Origin: Amycolatopsis dendrobii
Lineage (GTDB): Bacteria > Actinomycetota > Actinomycetes > Mycobacteriales > Pseudonocardiaceae
DNA: 64,000 bases
Assembly (NCBI RefSeq): GCF_014145675.1
Contig: NZ_JACGZW010000003.1
Coordinates: 186,001 to 250,000, forward strand
Direction of reading: 5' to 3'
Shown: positions 17,231 through 27,665 of the stretch, in pieces
Layout: each line of letters begins with the position of its first letter
How positions within the stretch are numbered: the first letter of the stretch is position 1
Made by a program: the position numbers and the translations under genes
Notes under the pieces: generated by a model
Seen by the model: only the letters and a program-made list of their open reading frames with translations
What the model was told of the DNA's origin: nothing
Databases searched by the model: none

Positions 17231-17544
17231 TCGCCGCTGAACTCGGCCAGCAGCGCCTTGCGCTGCCGGTCGCCGAGCCCGCGGAGCCTGCGGCTGGGGG
17301 CGATCTCCAGTCGTTCCATCGTCTGCTGGGCGCGCACCTTGCCGACGCCGGGGAGCGCCTCGAGCAAGGCCGAAACCTTCATCTTGCCGAGGACTTCGTT
17401 CTCCTCGGCCTGCTTCAGCACGTCGACCAGAGTGGTACCGCCCCGCTTCAGCCGCTCCTTCAGCTCAGCACGGATGCGGCGGGCGGCGGCGGCCTTCTCC
17501 AGCGCCGCAGCACGCTGTTCCTCTGTCAGCTGGGGAAGTGCCAC
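17227..17544 (-). CDS. mihF: actinobacterial integration host factor
   Basis: Nucleoid-associated, sequence-tolerant DNA-binding protein of actinobacteria, unrelated to the proteobacterial IHF fold. The 105 residues show the family helices [39 protein letters not shown] and the [14 protein letters not shown] helix-hairpin-helix-like DNA contact, ending in [18 protein letters not shown] at 17544 follows GGAGGAAAAC. It heads the mihF, gmk, rpoZ, coaBC, metK run, separated from pyrF by 107 nt with hairpins. Confidence 0.95.
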   Translation of the reverse strand: MALPQLTEEQRAAALEKAAAARRIRAELKERLKRGGTTLVDVLKQAEENEVLGKMKVSALLEALPGVGKVRAQQTMERLEIAPSRRLRGLGDRQRKALLAEFSGE

Positions 17545-17570
17545 GTTTTCCTCCGGTAGTTCTCACATCT

Positions 17571-17608
17571 GGGTGGGTGACGCGACGGTACCCACCCCTG
17601 AGCAGGGG
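17571..17608. terminator. two adjacent hairpins between pyrF and mihF
   Basis: GGGTGGGT (17571-17578) pairs with ACCCACCC (17590-17597). CCCCTGAGCAGGGG (17595-17608) forms a second, overlapping stem, so the two are mutually exclusive. They lie 44 nt past the pyrF stop and 27 nt before the mihF start. They could end the pyr operon or act in the mihF leader. No U-run is visible. Confidence 0.45.
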
Positions 17609-17651
17609 CCACAATGCGGGGGTGGCTGGTGGAGCGCGATTCCGGGGCCTG

Positions 17652-18494
17652 CTATTGGCCTTTTCCGCGCAGTCCCGCCAACCGGCCGTTCACCTCTTGG
17701 GCCGCACGGCGTAACGCCGCCGTGTCCGGGCCGTGGCGCAGCAGGTCGCGCGAAGACGCCGGGAGCAGCCCCGGGAGGCCTTCCCCGAAGACTGCCCGCA
17801 AATCCGCCTCGGTTGCCCCCTGCGCCCCGAAACCGGGCGCGAGCACCGGTCCGTTGAGCCGGCTCAGGTCGACTTCCCCAGGAGCCACAGTGGCCCCTAC
17901 GACCACGCCGACGTCGCCGTACGGCTCAGCACCTGCGTTGTGGTCCGCCGCAGCGTCTACGACGCTCTGAGCGACCGTACGGCCGTCTTCGAGCCGCGCG
18001 CGCTGCAACGCGTCCGCTTCCGGGTTGGACGTGCGCGCGAGCACGAAGAGCCCGTTGCCCGCTTCGCTCGCCGCCTTGACCGCCGCGTCGAGGGCGCCGA
18101 AGCCGAGGTACGGCGACACGGTGGCCGCGTCGGCGGCGAAAGCCGCCTTTTCGGCCACGTACGCCGCCGTGTAAGCCGCCATGGTGGAGCCGATGTCACC
18201 CCGCTTCACGTCGAGCAAGACAAGCGCTCCGGCGTCGTGAGCGACGTCTACGACGCGTTCGAGCACCGCCACGCCGGCGGGCCCGAACGCCTCGAAGAAC
18301 GCCGACTGCGGCTTCACGATCGCCGCCACCTCGCCCAGCGCCTCCGCGGCGCTGAGCGCGAAGCGTTCGAGCCCGCTCGCGTCGACTGGCAAGCCCCACG
18401 CCTCGATCAGGCCCGGATGCGGGTCGATCCCGGCGCACAGCGATCCGCGCGCGGCCACGGCTTCGGCGAGCCGCGCCCCGAACCGGGCGGTCAC
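17652..18494 (-). CDS. pyrF: orotidine 5'-phosphate decarboxylase
   Basis: Final step of UMP synthesis, decarboxylating OMP. GTG at 18494 overlaps the carB stop by 4 nt (GTGA) and gives 280 residues, the longer type-2 PyrF of actinobacteria. [16 protein letters not shown] and [12 protein letters not shown] open the barrel; the catalytic lysine array is [30 protein letters not shown] and [10 protein letters not shown] complete the phosphate-binding side. It is the last gene of the pyr operon. Confidence 0.96.
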   Translation of the reverse strand: MTARFGARLAEAVAARGSLCAGIDPHPGLIEAWGLPVDASGLERFALSAAEALGEVAAIVKPQSAFFEAFGPAGVAVLERVVDVAHDAGALVLLDVKRGDIGSTMAAYTAAYVAEKAAFAADAATVSPYLGFGALDAAVKAASEAGNGLFVLARTSNPEADALQRARLEDGRTVAQSVVDAAADHNAGAEPYGDVGVVVGATVAPGEVDLSRLNGPVLAPGFGAQGATEADLRAVFGEGLPGLLPASSRDLLRHGPDTAALRRAAQEVNGRLAGLRGKGQ

Positions 18495-21400
18495 GACGTC
18501 GCCTTCAGCGCCGCCTGGAGGTCCTGGAGGCTGCGCACGCCGATGTCGCCGCGGATAAGCGCTTCGATGCCGTGCACGGCCGCCGCGGCACCCTGCACCG
18601 TGGTGACGCACGGAATGTCGCGCGACACCGCGGCAGTCCGGATTTCGTAACCGTCCACGCGCGGTCCGCTGTTTCCGTACGGCGTGTTGATCACCATGTT
18701 GACGTCGCCGGCGAGGATCACGTCGACGATGTTCGGCTCGCCGGTGCCCGGGTCCGGTTCGGAGTGCTTGCGCACCACCGAGCAGGCAACCCCGTTGCGC
18801 CGCAACACTTCCGCGGTTCCCGAGGTGGCCAGGATCTCGAAGCCGAGGTCGGCCAGCCGCTTCACCGGGAAGACCAGCGAGCGCTTGTCGCGGTTGGCGA
18901 CGGAGACGAATACCCGGCCCGAAGTGGGAAGGGATCCGTAGGCGCCGCTCTGCGATTTCGCGAATGCTTTCCCGAAGGAGGTGTCGACGCCCATGACTTC
19001 GCCGGTGGACTTCATTTCCGGGCCGAGCAGGGAGTCGACGCCGTGTCCTTCGGGGGTGCGGAACCGGTGGAACGGCAGGACGGCTTCCTTGACCGCGACC
19101 GGGGAGTCGGCGGGCATCCGGCCGCCGTCGCCCTCGGCGGGCAGCACCCCGGACGCGCGCAGGTCCTTGATCGTCGAGCCGGTCATCACCAGCGCCGCGG
19201 CCTTCGCCAGCGGGACGGCGGTGGCCTTGGAGACGAACGGGACGGTGCGGGAGGCGCGCGGGTTGGCTTCCAGGACGTAGAGCACGTCGTCCTTGAGCGC
19301 GTACTGCACGTTCAGCAGGCCGCGGACGCCGACGCCGCGGGCGATGGCCTCGGTGGAGGCGCGGACCGCGTCGAGGTCCTGCGCGCCGAGGGTGATCGGC
19401 GGCAGCGCGCAGGAGGAGTCGCCGGAGTGGATCCCGGCCTCCTCGATGTGCTCCATCACGCCGCCGAGGTAGAGGTCCTCGCCGTCGAACAGGGCGTCCA
19501 CGTCGATCTCGATCGCGTCGTCGAGGAACCGGTCCACCAGCACCGGGTGCTCGGGGGTGACCTCGGTGGCGCGGCGGATGTAGCCGGCGAGGGACTCCTC
19601 GTCGTAGACGATCTCCATGCCGCGCCCGCCCAGCACGTAGGACGGGCGGACCAGCACCGGGTAGCCGATCTCGTCGGCGATCCGCTTCGCGCCCTCGAAC
19701 GAGGTCGCCGTCCCGTACTTCGGCGCGGGCAGCCCGGCGGCGGTGAGGACTTCGCCGAACGCGCCGCGGTCCTCGGCGAGGTCGATCGCCTCCGGCGGCG
19801 TCCCGACCACCGGCACCCCGGCGTCGGCGAGGCGCTGCGCGAGCCCGAGCGGGGTCTGCCCGCCCAGTTGCACGATCACCCCGGCCACGGTGCCGGACTG
19901 CTGTTCGGCGTGCACGACCTCCAGCACGTCCTCGAACGACAGCGGCTCGAAGTACAGCCGGTCGGACGTGTCGTAGTCGGTGGACACGGTTTCCGGGTTG
20001 CAGTTGACCATCACGGCCTCGAACCCGGCCTCGCGCAACGCGATCGCCGCGTGCACGCAGGAGTAGTCGAACTCGATGCCCTGCCCGATCCGGTTCGGCC
20101 CCGACCCGAGGATCAGCACCTTCGGCTTGTCCGACTGGGCGGCGACCTCCGAGGTCGCGGCGGGGTCGGTCTCGTAGGCCGAGTAGTGGTACGGGGTCTT
20201 CGCCGCGAACTCGGCCGCGCAGGTGTCGACCGTCTTGAACACCGGCCGCACCCCCAGCCGGTGCCGCAGCGCCCGCACGCCGTCCTCGCCCGCGAGTTCC
20301 GGGCGCAGCGCGGCGATCTGCCGGTCGGACAGGCCGGTGCGCTTGGCGCGGCGCAGCAAGTCGCCGTCGAGCACCGGGGCGTCGCGGACCTCCGCGCCGA
20401 CCTCGCCGATCAGGGCGACCTGGTCGATGAACCACGGGTCGATGCCCGAGGCCTCGTGGACCTGCTCGACCGTCGCGCCCAGCCGCAGCGCCAGTTCCAC
20501 CTCGTAGAGGCGGCCTTCGTGCGGCGTGCGCAGCGAGTCCAGAACGGACTCGGCAGTCGCGCCCTCGGGGTCGGGCAGCGTCCAGAACCCGGTCGCCTTC
20601 GTCTCGATCGACCGCATCGCTTTCCCGAGAGCTTCGGGGAAACTGCGGCCGAACGACATCGCCTCGCCCACCGACTTCATGGTCGTGGTGAGCGTGGGGT
20701 CCGCGCCGGGGAACTTCTCGAACGCGAACCGCGGCATCTTCACCACGACGTAGTCCAGCGTCGGCTCGAACGCCGCCGGGGTCTCGCCGGTGATGTCGTT
20801 GCGGATCTCGTCGAGGGTGTAGCCGATCGCCAGCTTCGCCGCGATCTTCGCGATCGGGAAACCGGTCGCCTTCGACGCCAGCGCGGACGAACGGGACACG
20901 CGCGGGTTCATCTCGATCACGACCATCCGGCCGTCCTCGGGGTTGAACGCGAACTGGATGTTGCAGCCGCCGGTGTCCACGCCGACCTCGCGCAGCACCG
21001 CGATCCCGACGTCGCGCATCACCTGGTACTCGCGGTCGGTCAGCGTCATCGTCGGCGCGACGGTCACCGAGTCGCCGGTGTGCACGCCCATCGCGTCCAC
21101 GTTCTCGATCGAGCACACGACCACCACGTTGTCGTGCTTGTCGCGCATCAGCTCGAGCTCGTACTCCTTCCAGCCGAGCACGCTCTCCTCGATCAGCACC
21201 TCCGTCACCGGAGACTCCGTGAGCCCGGTCGACGCCAGCCGCTCCAGGTCCTCAGGCGTGTGCGCCATGCCCGAACCGAGCCCGCCCATGGTGAACGACG
21301 GCCGGATGACGACCGGCAGCCCGAGTTCCTCGACGGTGGCGCGGACCTCGTCCATGTCGTGGCAGACGCGCGAGCGCGGGACGTCCGCGCCGACCGTGCG

Positions 21401-21808
21401 CACGATGTCCTTGAACTTCTGCCGGTCCTCGCCGCGCTGGATCGCGTCGATGTCCGCGCCGATCAGCTCCACGCCGTACTTCTCCAGCACGCCGCGCTCG
21501 TGCAGCGCCACCGCGCAGTTCAGCGCGGTCTGCCCGCCCAGCGTCGCCAGCAGCGCGTCCGGGCGCTCGGCCGCGATGACCTTCTCCACGAAGTCCGGCG
21601 TCACCGGCTCGATGTAGGTCGCGTCCGCGAACTCCGGGTCCGTCATGATCGTCGCCGGGTTCGAGTTCACCAGGGACACGCGCAGACCCTCGCTGCGCAG
21701 CACCCGGCAGGCCTGCGTGCCCGAGTAGTCGAACTCGGCCGCCTGCCCGATCACGATCGGCCCGGAGCCGATCACCAGCACGTGCTGGATGTCCGTCCTC
21801 TTCGGCAT
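18491..21808 (-). CDS. carB: carbamoyl phosphate synthase large subunit
   Basis: Synthesises carbamoyl phosphate from bicarbonate, ATP and ammonia passed from CarA, feeding pyrimidine and arginine synthesis. The 1105 residues contain the expected duplicated ATP-grasp halves. The first begins [20 protein letters not shown] with [14 protein letters not shown] and the second begins [20 protein letters not shown] with [16 protein letters not shown]. The C-terminal MGS-like domain (about 940-1105) should bind allosteric effectors ([20 protein letters not shown]). ATG at 21808 overlaps the carA stop by 1 nt. Confidence 0.98.
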   Translation of the reverse strand: MPKRTDIQHVLVIGSGPIVIGQAAEFDYSGTQACRVLRSEGLRVSLVNSNPATIMTDPEFADATYIEPVTPDFVEKVIAAERPDALLATLGGQTALNCAVALHERGVLEKYGVELIGADIDAIQRGEDRQKFKDIVRTVGADVPRSRVCHDMDEVRATVEELGLPVVIRPSFTMGGLGSGMAHTPEDLERLASTGLTESPVTEVLIEESVLGWKEYELELMRDKHDNVVVVCSIENVDAMGVHTGDSVTVAPTMTLTDREYQVMRDVGIAVLREVGVDTGGCNIQFAFNPEDGRMVVIEMNPRVSRSSALASKATGFPIAKIAAKLAIGYTLDEIRNDITGETPAAFEPTLDYVVVKMPRFAFEKFPGADPTLTTTMKSVGEAMSFGRSFPEALGKAMRSIETKATGFWTLPDPEGATAESVLDSLRTPHEGRLYEVELALRLGATVEQVHEASGIDPWFIDQVALIGEVGAEVRDAPVLDGDLLRRAKRTGLSDRQIAALRPELAGEDGVRALRHRLGVRPVFKTVDTCAAEFAAKTPYHYSAYETDPAATSEVAAQSDKPKVLILGSGPNRIGQGIEFDYSCVHAAIALREAGFEAVMVNCNPETVSTDYDTSDRLYFEPLSFEDVLEVVHAEQQSGTVAGVIVQLGGQTPLGLAQRLADAGVPVVGTPPEAIDLAEDRGAFGEVLTAAGLPAPKYGTATSFEGAKRIADEIGYPVLVRPSYVLGGRGMEIVYDEESLAGYIRRATEVTPEHPVLVDRFLDDAIEIDVDALFDGEDLYLGGVMEHIEEAGIHSGDSSCALPPITLGAQDLDAVRASTEAIARGVGVRGLLNVQYALKDDVLYVLEANPRASRTVPFVSKATAVPLAKAAALVMTGSTIKDLRASGVLPAEGDGGRMPADSPVAVKEAVLPFHRFRTPEGHGVDSLLGPEMKSTGEVMGVDTSFGKAFAKSQSGAYGSLPTSGRVFVSVANRDKRSLVFPVKRLADLGFEILATSGTAEVLRRNGVACSVVRKHSEPDPGTGEPNIVDVILAGDVNMVINTPYGNSGPRVDGYEIRTAAVSRDIPCVTTVQGAAAAVHGIEALIRGDIGVRSLQDLQAALKATS

Positions 21809-22935
21809 CAGGCCTTCTTCTCCATCAAGTCAACGAATTCGTCGAACAGCGGCGCGGCGTCGTGCGGACCCGCCGCCGCTTCGGGGTGGTACTGCACGGA
21901 AAACGCGGGCACGTCGAACGCGCGCACGCCCTCCACGGTGTCGTCGTTCGGGCAGTAGTGGCTGATCTGCGCCGCCCCGTACGGGGAATCGAACCGCTGT
22001 CCCGGCTCGCCTTCCAAGGCGAAACCGTGGTTCTGCGCGGTGATCGCCACCCGGCCGGTCGCCACGTCGATCACCGGGATGTTGATCCCCCGGTGCCCGT
22101 AACGCATCTTGTAGGTGCCCAAACCCAAGGCGCGGCCCAGGATCTGGTTGCCGAAGCAGATGCCGAACAGCGGGATCCGCTGCTCCAGAACGGTTTTCGT
22201 CAACGCCGTCGCGTGCGCGGTCGTCGCCGGGTCGCCCGGGCCGTTGGACAGGAACACCCCGTCCGGCTCCAGCGCCAGCAGTTCCTCCGCGCTCGTGCTC
22301 GACGGCAGCACGTGCACCTCGATGCCCCGCTGCGTCATCAGCCGCGGCGTGTTCGACTTGATCCCCAAGTCCAGCGCCGCGACCCGGAACCGCCGTTCGC
22401 CTTGCGCCGCAACGACATACGGCTTCTCCGTGGAGACCTCGCCCGCGAGGTCCGCGCCCTTCATCGGCGGGCTCGCCAGCACCTCCGCGACCATCTGCTC
22501 GTCGCTGCCCAGCGCGTCGCCGGAGAACACCCCGGCGCGCATCGCGCCCTGCTCGCGCAGATGCCGCGTCAAAGTGCGGGTGTCCACTTCGGAAATCCCG
22601 ACCACGCCCTGGCGCACCAGTTCCTCGTCCAGCGTGCGCTTCGCGCGCCAGCTCGACGGCGTGCGCGCGGGATCCCGCACCACGTAACCGGAAACCCAGA
22701 TCCGGGCCGATTCGTCGTCCTCGTCGTTCCAGCCCGTGTTGCCGATCTGCGGCGCCGTCTGCACCACGATCTGCCGGTGGTACGACGGATCCGTCAGCGT
22801 TTCCTGGTACCCCGTCATGCCGGTGCAGAACACCGCCTCGCCCAGGGTCCGCCCGCGCGCGCCGTACGCAGCGCCGCGGAACACCCGGCCGTCTTCGAGA
22901 ACCAGGGCGGCGGGGCCGCGAGTGCCGGTGCTCAC
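21808..22935 (-). CDS. carA: carbamoyl phosphate synthase small (glutaminase) subunit
   Basis: Hydrolyses glutamine and channels ammonia to CarB. GTG at 22935 has a GGGAGGTGCCC site and gives 375 residues. The N-terminal domain shows [18 protein letters not shown]. The class I glutamine amidotransferase domain has the nucleophile elbow [18 protein letters not shown] with the catalytic Cys, and the His/Glu pair in [22 protein letters not shown] is also conserved. It overlaps the preceding membrane-protein gene by 4 nt (GTGA) and carB by 1 nt. Confidence 0.97.
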   Translation of the reverse strand: MSTGTRGPAALVLEDGRVFRGAAYGARGRTLGEAVFCTGMTGYQETLTDPSYHRQIVVQTAPQIGNTGWNDEDDESARIWVSGYVVRDPARTPSSWRAKRTLDEELVRQGVVGISEVDTRTLTRHLREQGAMRAGVFSGDALGSDEQMVAEVLASPPMKGADLAGEVSTEKPYVVAAQGERRFRVAALDLGIKSNTPRLMTQRGIEVHVLPSSTSAEELLALEPDGVFLSNGPGDPATTAHATALTKTVLEQRIPLFGICFGNQILGRALGLGTYKMRYGHRGINIPVIDVATGRVAITAQNHGFALEGEPGQRFDSPYGAAQISHYCPNDDTVEGVRAFDVPAFSVQYHPEAAAGPHDAAPLFDEFVDLMEKKA

Positions 22936-23435
22936 TGGGCACCTCCCTTGATGTCGTGATCGGAAAGTTCGTTGATCCATTGCGGATAGTCGTCGAGGTC
23001 GTCCCCGCGGAACCCGGTGTCCAGCGCGACGTCGCCGAGCTGCCAGGTGATCACCAGCAGCACGTCGGTGCCGGTGACCTTCCCGGCGAGCCGCGAGTCG
23101 CGGCGGATCCCGGTGATCGAGCCGCGCGGGATCCAGAAGTCCGGCAGCCCGCCGCGTTCCACGGCGATCCCGTCCGGGTGCAGCCGCCAGACCGCGCCCG
23201 ACCGCGGGCCCGCGCCGCGCGTGACGACCCGGTCCTGCCAGTTGCCCGCGGTCGTGGTGCCCACGTACACGCCGGTCGATTCGAGCTGGAACTCGCCGGG
23301 CTCGGCCGGGATCTCCGGGAACGGCGCGATCCGCGCGCTCTGCGAACGCGCCTTGCGCCGCCAGCCGACCCACATGCCCCACAGGCACAGCAGGAAGAAC
23401 GCGACGATCCCCAGCGTCAGCAGCAACCGCTCCAT
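22932..23435 (-). CDS. membrane protein embedded in the pyr operon (unknown)
   Basis: A 167-residue protein with one N-terminal transmembrane helix (LLLTLGIVAFFLLCLWGMWVG, about residues 4-24). A soluble domain follows, rich in beta strands (GVYVGTTTAGNWQDRVVTRG, IAVERGGLPDFWIPRGSITGI, VLLVITWQLGDVALDTGF). The domain reads like a PH-like fold, which is inference. ATG at 23435 overlaps the pyrC stop by 1 nt and its stop overlaps carA by 4 nt. A membrane protein in this position between pyrC and carA is typical of actinobacteria, but its role is not established to my knowledge. Confidence 0.85.
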   Translation of the reverse strand: MERLLLTLGIVAFFLLCLWGMWVGWRRKARSQSARIAPFPEIPAEPGEFQLESTGVYVGTTTAGNWQDRVVTRGAGPRSGAVWRLHPDGIAVERGGLPDFWIPRGSITGIRRDSRLAGKVTGTDVLLVITWQLGDVALDTGFRGDDLDDYPQWINELSDHDIKGGAQ

Positions 23436-24721
23436 CAGCAGATCTTCCCCTCGCGTGCGGTGATCCGCCCGCGCAGCAGGGTCGCCGTCACCACGCCGGG
23501 CAACCGCATTCCCTCGTACGGGGTGTTGGCCGCGATGCTGGCCAGTTCGGCCCCGCGCACGGTCCATTCGGCGTCCGGGTCGACCAGCGTCAGGTTCGCC
23601 GGTTCGCCCGCTTCGATCGGACGGCCGTGCCCGGCCAGGTTCCCGACCTCCGCGGGCCGCTCGCTCATCACGCGCGCGACGCCGCGCCAGTCGAGCAGAC
23701 CGGTCTTGACCATCGTCTCGACGACCACCGACAGCGCGGTCTGCAGGCCGAGCATGCCGGGCCGGGCCGCGGCCCACTCGGTGTCCTTGTCCTGCACGGC
23801 GTGCGGCGCGTGGTCGGTGGCGACACAGTCCACGACGCCCTCGGCCAGCGCGGCGCGCAGCTTCTCCGCGTCGCCGCCGGTGCGCAGCGGCGGGTTGACC
23901 TTGTTGACCGGGTCGTAGGTCTCGAGCCGGTCGTCGGTCAGCAGCAGGTGGTGCGGCGTGACCTCGGCCGACACCTTCGTGCCGCGCTCCTTCGCCCAGC
24001 GCAGGACGTCGACCGTGCCCGCGGTGGAGACGTGGCAGACATGCAGCCGCGCGTTCGCGTGCAGCGCCAGAAGGCAGTCGCGCGCGACGATCGACTCCTC
24101 CGCCGACGCCGGCCAGCCCGCGTAGCCCAGCCGCGACGCCTGCTCGCCCTCGTGCGCCTGCGCGCCGACGGTGAGCCGCGGTTCCTCGGCGTGCTGGGCG
24201 ATCACCGCGTCGAGCGCGGACGAGTACTCCAGCGCCCGGCGCATCAGCAGCGGGTCCGCGACGCACACGCCGTCGTCGGAGAAGACCCGCACCGCCGCGG
24301 TGCCCTTGGCCATCGTGCCCAGTTCGGCGAGCTTCTCGCCCTTGAGCCCGACGGTGACCGCGCCGACCGGATGGACGTCGACCAGGCCGACCTCCTGCCC
24401 GCGCCGCCACACGTGGTCGGTGACGAGCGCGTTGTCGGCGACCGGATCGGTGTTGGCCATGGCGAACACCGCGGTGTAGCCGCCCAGCGCGGCCGCCGCG
24501 GAGCCGGTGTCGATGGTCTCGGTGTCTTCGCGGCCCGGCTCGCGCAGGTGCGTGTGCAGGTCGACGAACCCGGGCAGGAGGACCTGGCCCTTGGCGTCGA
24601 GCACCTCGGTGCCCTCGGGAACGTTCACCTCGCCGATGGCGGCGATCACGCCGTCCTCGATCAGGACGTCCACCGGCTCGCCCTCGCCGTACGGGCGGGC
24701 ACCCTTGATCACGATGCTCAC
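23435..24721 (-). CDS. pyrC: dihydroorotase
   Basis: Zinc amidohydrolase that interconverts carbamoyl aspartate and dihydroorotate, third step of pyrimidine synthesis. The 428 residues fit the class I bacterial type. The metal site starts with [18 protein letters not shown] (HxH), followed by HAEEP and LHVCHVST, and [15 protein letters not shown] supplies the catalytic Asp. The composite barrel ends with [21 protein letters not shown] at 24721 overlaps pyrB by 4 nt. Confidence 0.97.
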   Translation of the reverse strand: MSIVIKGARPYGEGEPVDVLIEDGVIAAIGEVNVPEGTEVLDAKGQVLLPGFVDLHTHLREPGREDTETIDTGSAAAALGGYTAVFAMANTDPVADNALVTDHVWRRGQEVGLVDVHPVGAVTVGLKGEKLAELGTMAKGTAAVRVFSDDGVCVADPLLMRRALEYSSALDAVIAQHAEEPRLTVGAQAHEGEQASRLGYAGWPASAEESIVARDCLLALHANARLHVCHVSTAGTVDVLRWAKERGTKVSAEVTPHHLLLTDDRLETYDPVNKVNPPLRTGGDAEKLRAALAEGVVDCVATDHAPHAVQDKDTEWAAARPGMLGLQTALSVVVETMVKTGLLDWRGVARVMSERPAEVGNLAGHGRPIEAGEPANLTLVDPDAEWTVRGAELASIAANTPYEGMRLPGVVTATLLRGRITAREGKIC

Positions 24722-25650
24722 GCGGCAGCTCCTTCACTGGCCAGGAGGTGGTAGAGGACCGCCATGCGCACATGCACGCCGTTGCGGACCTGTTCGGTAA
24801 TGGCTGAGGAGGGGGAATCCGCGACCGCGGAGGCGATCTCCATGCCGCGCAGCATCGGACCGGGGTGCAGTACGACCGCGTGGTCCGGCAGCAGCGCCTG
24901 ACGGCGCTCGGAGAGCCCGTAAGAGATCGAATATTCGCGCGCGGAGGGGAAAAAGCCCCCGTGCATGCGCTCGGCCTGGACGCGCAGCATCATCACCGCA
25001 TCGACGGCGGGCAACTCGGCGTCGAGGTCGTGCGAGACCGTGACCGGCAGCTTCTCCACGCCGACCGGCAGCAGCGTCGGAGGCGCGACGAGCACCACCT
25101 CCGCGCCGAGGGTGCTGAGCAGGTGGATGTTCGACCGCGCGACCCGGCTGTGCAGGACGTCGCCGACGATGGCGATCCGCCGGTCCTTCAGGGAACCGAG
25201 GCGTTCGCGCAGCGTCGCCGCGTCCAGCAGCGCCTGTGTGGGGTGCTCGTGCATGCCGTCGCCCGCGTTGACCACCGCGGTGCCCGGACCGGCGAGCCAG
25301 CCGGACAGCCGGTGCGCGGCCCCCGAGGCGGGGTGCCGGATGATCACGCAGTCTGCGCCCGCGGCGGCCAGCGTGAGCGCGGTGTCCCGCAGCGATTCGC
25401 CCTTGTTCACCGAGGAACTGGACGCCGAGACGTTGATCACGTCCGCGCTCATCCACTTCCCGGCGATCTCGAACGAGACCCGGGTGCGCGTCGAGTTTTC
25501 GTAGAACAGCGTGATCACGGTGCGGCCGCGCAGCGTCGGCAGCTTCTTGACCTCGCGGCCGAGCAGCGTGTGCTTCAGCTCGTCGGCGGTGTCGAGCACG
25601 GCGGTCGCGGTGTCCGCGTCGAGCCCGTCGGTGGCGAGCAGGTGCTTCAC
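24718..25650 (-). CDS. pyrB: aspartate carbamoyltransferase catalytic chain
   Basis: Condenses carbamoyl phosphate with aspartate. The 310 residues show the carbamoyl-phosphate loop [13 protein letters not shown], the [13 protein letters not shown] loop, [23 protein letters not shown] and the aspartate-binding [21 protein letters not shown] is also conserved. No regulatory pyrI gene is adjacent, as expected in actinobacteria. GTG at 25650 overlaps pyrR by 4 nt. Confidence 0.97.
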   Translation of the reverse strand: MKHLLATDGLDADTATAVLDTADELKHTLLGREVKKLPTLRGRTVITLFYENSTRTRVSFEIAGKWMSADVINVSASSSSVNKGESLRDTALTLAAAGADCVIIRHPASGAAHRLSGWLAGPGTAVVNAGDGMHEHPTQALLDAATLRERLGSLKDRRIAIVGDVLHSRVARSNIHLLSTLGAEVVLVAPPTLLPVGVEKLPVTVSHDLDAELPAVDAVMMLRVQAERMHGGFFPSAREYSISYGLSERRQALLPDHAVVLHPGPMLRGMEIASAVADSPSSAITEQVRNGVHVRMAVLYHLLASEGAAA

Positions 25651-26243
25651 CGGGTTTCTCCTTCCGGCGCGCGCAGCAGCACCGCGTCCCGGCCGTCGGT
25701 TTCGGACAGCAGCACGGAGACGCCCTCGGCGCGCGCGGTGGGCACGTTCTTGCCGACGTAGTCGGCGCGGATCGGCAGCTCGCGGTGGCCGCGGTCGACG
25801 AGCACGGCGAGCTGGACGGCACGCGGGCGGCCGTGGTCGCGCAGGGCGTCGAGGGCTGCGCGGATGGTGCGGCCGGAGAACAGGACGTCGTCGACGAGGA
25901 TGACGACCCGGTTGTCGATCCCGCCCGGCGGCAGCTGCGTCTGCTCGAGCGCGCGCGGCGGACGGCGGCGGAGATCGTCGCGGTACAGGGTGATGTCGAG
26001 GGCGCCGTGCGGCGGCGCGACCCCGGCGAACTCGCCGATCTTCCCGGCGAGGCGCGCGGCCAGCGGAGTGCCGCGCGTGGGGATGCCCAGCAGCACCGGG
26101 TACTGCTCGGGCGGACCGGCTCCGAGAGCGGTCTTCTCGATGACCTGGTGGGCCATCCTCGCGATCGTGCGCGCGACATCACCGGCGGACAGCAGCTCGC
26201 GCTCTCCCGCCGGCTCCGCCGCGCCACGCGGACGTGACGACAA
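25647..26243 (-). CDS. pyrR: bifunctional pyr operon regulator / uracil phosphoribosyltransferase
   Basis: RNA-binding regulator that senses UMP/UTP and has weak uracil phosphoribosyltransferase activity. A TTG start at 26243 is preferred because GGAAGGAGG lies at ideal spacing upstream, giving 198 residues. The PRPP-binding loop is [14 protein letters not shown] (about 113-126), and [14 protein letters not shown] and LDITLYRDD are conserved. A PyrR-type RNA hairpin lies directly upstream of the ribosome binding site, so it probably controls its own translation and, by coupling, the overlapping pyrB-pyrC-carAB-pyrF genes. Confidence 0.95.
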   Translation of the reverse strand: MSSRPRGAAEPAGERELLSAGDVARTIARMAHQVIEKTALGAGPPEQYPVLLGIPTRGTPLAARLAGKIGEFAGVAPPHGALDITLYRDDLRRRPPRALEQTQLPPGGIDNRVVILVDDVLFSGRTIRAALDALRDHGRPRAVQLAVLVDRGHRELPIRADYVGKNVPTARAEGVSVLLSETDGRDAVLLRAPEGETR

Positions 26244-26257
26244 GGCGGACCTCCTTC

Positions 26258-26275
26258 CCCGCCTCTCTGGACGGG
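26258..26275 (-). promoter_or_regulatory. PyrR-binding RNA hairpin in the pyrR leader
   Basis: On the transcript this reads CCCG-TCCAGAGAGG-CGGG. A 4-bp stem presents the loop TCCAGAGAGG, matching the PyrR-binding consensus around CCAGAGAGG known from Bacillus and from pyr leaders of mycobacteria. It ends only a few nucleotides before GGAAGGAGG, the pyrR ribosome binding site. This layout fits the PyrR-dependent translational repression described for Mycobacterium smegmatis; no terminator hairpin is evident. The match is direct, the mechanism is inferred. Confidence 0.8.
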
Positions 26276-26422
26276 TCCTTAAAGGACGTCGGCAACCGGC
26301 TGCTGCCGGAAACCGCACCGACAGTAGCAGGAGCGGTCAATCAGTCTTCCGGGTGGTACGCGCACGGCCGCCACCTGCGCGGACCGACCTTCTGCTTGAC
26401 CTGGTGACAACTATGCGTAACC

Positions 26423-26437
26423 ATTACTCTGAGTATT
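26423..26437 (+). promoter_or_regulatory. BldD-box match upstream of bldD
   Basis: ATTACTCTGAGTATT matches 9 of the 10 defined positions of the Streptomyces BldD consensus nTnACnC(A/T)GnGTnAn. It lies 68 nt before the bldD ATG and 22 nt after a TTGACC that could be a -35 element (26396-26401). BldD is known to repress its own gene in Streptomyces, so an autoregulatory operator is the natural reading. It may also touch the divergent pyrR promoter. Confidence 0.7.
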
Positions 26438-26504
26438 CGACTCGAGGAGTCCCCGGCTCCGGTCCTCCCGGCCGGGCAGGGGCGATGAAACGGAGAACCA
26501 CCAG

Positions 26505-26993
26505 ATGGGCGATTACGCCAAGGCGCTCGGGGCCAAGCTCCGCGGGATCCGCCAGCAGCAAGGCCTGTCCCTGCACGGGGTCGAGCAGAAGTCCGGCGGA
26601 CGCTGGAAGGCCGTCGTGGTCGGCTCGTACGAGCGCGGCGACCGGGCGGTCACCGTCCAGAAGCTGGCCGAGCTGGCGGACTTCTACGGCGTGCCGGTGG
26701 TCGAACTGCTGCCGGAGGGCCGGGTCCCCTCGGGAGCCGAGCCCGCCACGAAGATCGTGATCAACCTGGAGCGGCTCCAGCAGCTCCCCGCGGAAAAGGT
26801 CGGCCCGCTCGCCCGGTACGCGGCCACGATCCAGAGCCAGCGCGGCGACTACAACGGCAAGGTGCTCTCCATCCGCACCGAGGACCTGCGCTCGCTCGCC
26901 ATCATCTACGACATGACCCCCGGCGAGCTGACCGAGCAGCTCATCGACTGGGGCGTCCTCCCGCCGGAAGCCCGCCCGTCCAAAGAGGACTGA
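26505..26993 (+). CDS. bldD: developmental regulator BldD, c-di-GMP responsive
   Basis: Master repressor of sporulation genes in Streptomyces, dimerised by cyclic di-GMP. The 162 residues have an N-terminal XRE-type HTH (about 5-70: LRGIRQQQGLSLHGVEQKSG, SYERGDRAVTVQKLAELADF). The C-terminal domain holds the signature QRGDYNGKVLSIRTEDL: Arg113-Gly-Asp115 and Arg124-x-x-Asp127 correspond to the RGD-x8-RxxD c-di-GMP motif, apparently fully intact. A GGAGAACC site precedes the ATG. It diverges from pyrR and has a BldD-box match upstream. Confidence 0.96.
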   Translation: MGDYAKALGAKLRGIRQQQGLSLHGVEQKSGGRWKAVVVGSYERGDRAVTVQKLAELADFYGVPVVELLPEGRVPSGAEPATKIVINLERLQQLPAEKVGPLARYAATIQSQRGDYNGKVLSIRTEDLRSLAIIYDMTPGELTEQLIDWGVLPPEARPSKED

Positions 26994-27023
26994 GCACTGA
27001 TGGCGGCAGCGGCCGTGCACGAC

Positions 27024-27066
27024 GCGGCGGGCTTCCCGCACCCGGGGAACCGGGAACGCCCGCCGC
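27024..27066 (+). terminator. bldD terminator-like hairpin
   Basis: GCGGCGGGCTTCCCG (27024-27038) pairs with CGGGAACGCCCGCCGC (27051-27066) with one bulged base and a 12-nt loop. It begins 31 nt after the bldD stop. There is no U-run, as usual in this genome. Confidence 0.6.
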
Positions 27067-27360
27067 GCTTCGGGTGAGTCTCCGGCCGCGAATCCCGGCC
27101 CGCCGGATCCGGTCGGCCTCGGTTGATCCAGGGTGCCCGGGACCGCTGACCTGCCTTGTTCTGCCTTGCGACGCGCCTGGCCACAGCCGGTGACTTCGCT
27201 GGAATTGCCTGGGTTTTCCGCGCTGAGAATCGGATTTCTTCCGGATTCCGGCGCATTTTCTGTGGTGCGCCCCAGAGCGCCGGGGGTTCTTCCGCCCCGG
27301 CCGCTTCCCCGCTCCGAGCTTCGGATGCCGAGCGGATTCCCTTGTCCGGCTTGAAGTTCC

Positions 27361-27665
27361 GCGCCGAGCGCCTGCTCGCTCCCGGCCGCGAAACCCGGAC
27401 CGCCGATGTCAAGCGACTTCCCCGCAGCGCGGCTCTCTCGCGCCGAGCATTTCCCCCGCTCGCAGCCACAAAACCCGAACCATCAGCGCAACAATCCCGC
27501 ACCGGCATTCCCGCGTCGCAAACCTGAACTACCAGCGCAAAGCAACTCCCCGAGCAGCGCGACAGTCCGGCACCGAGCATTCCCCGCGCGTGGCCGCAAA
27601 CCTGAACTGTCAGCATGAAGCGACCTTCGCGGCAGTCTCGCCCCGAGCATTTCCCCCGCTCACAA
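27361..27665. repeat. degenerate tandem repeat, about 60-80 bp period
   Basis: Units begin at 27361, 27440, 27499, 27570 and 27640, each opening with a GCGCCGAGCATTTCCCC-like block, then (in the longer units) a CCGCAAACCTGAAC-like block and a CAGCGCAAAGCGAC-like block. Spacing is 79, 59, 71 and 70 bp, so units drift in length and sequence. A fainter unit may precede at about 27290. The repeat is noncoding and lies between the bldD terminator and nusB. Confidence 0.7.

Noticed and set aside
18572-21958. A 1128-codon plus-strand frame opposite carB
   Set aside because: carB on the minus strand is unambiguous; the antisense frame shows only shadow composition and no ribosome binding site.
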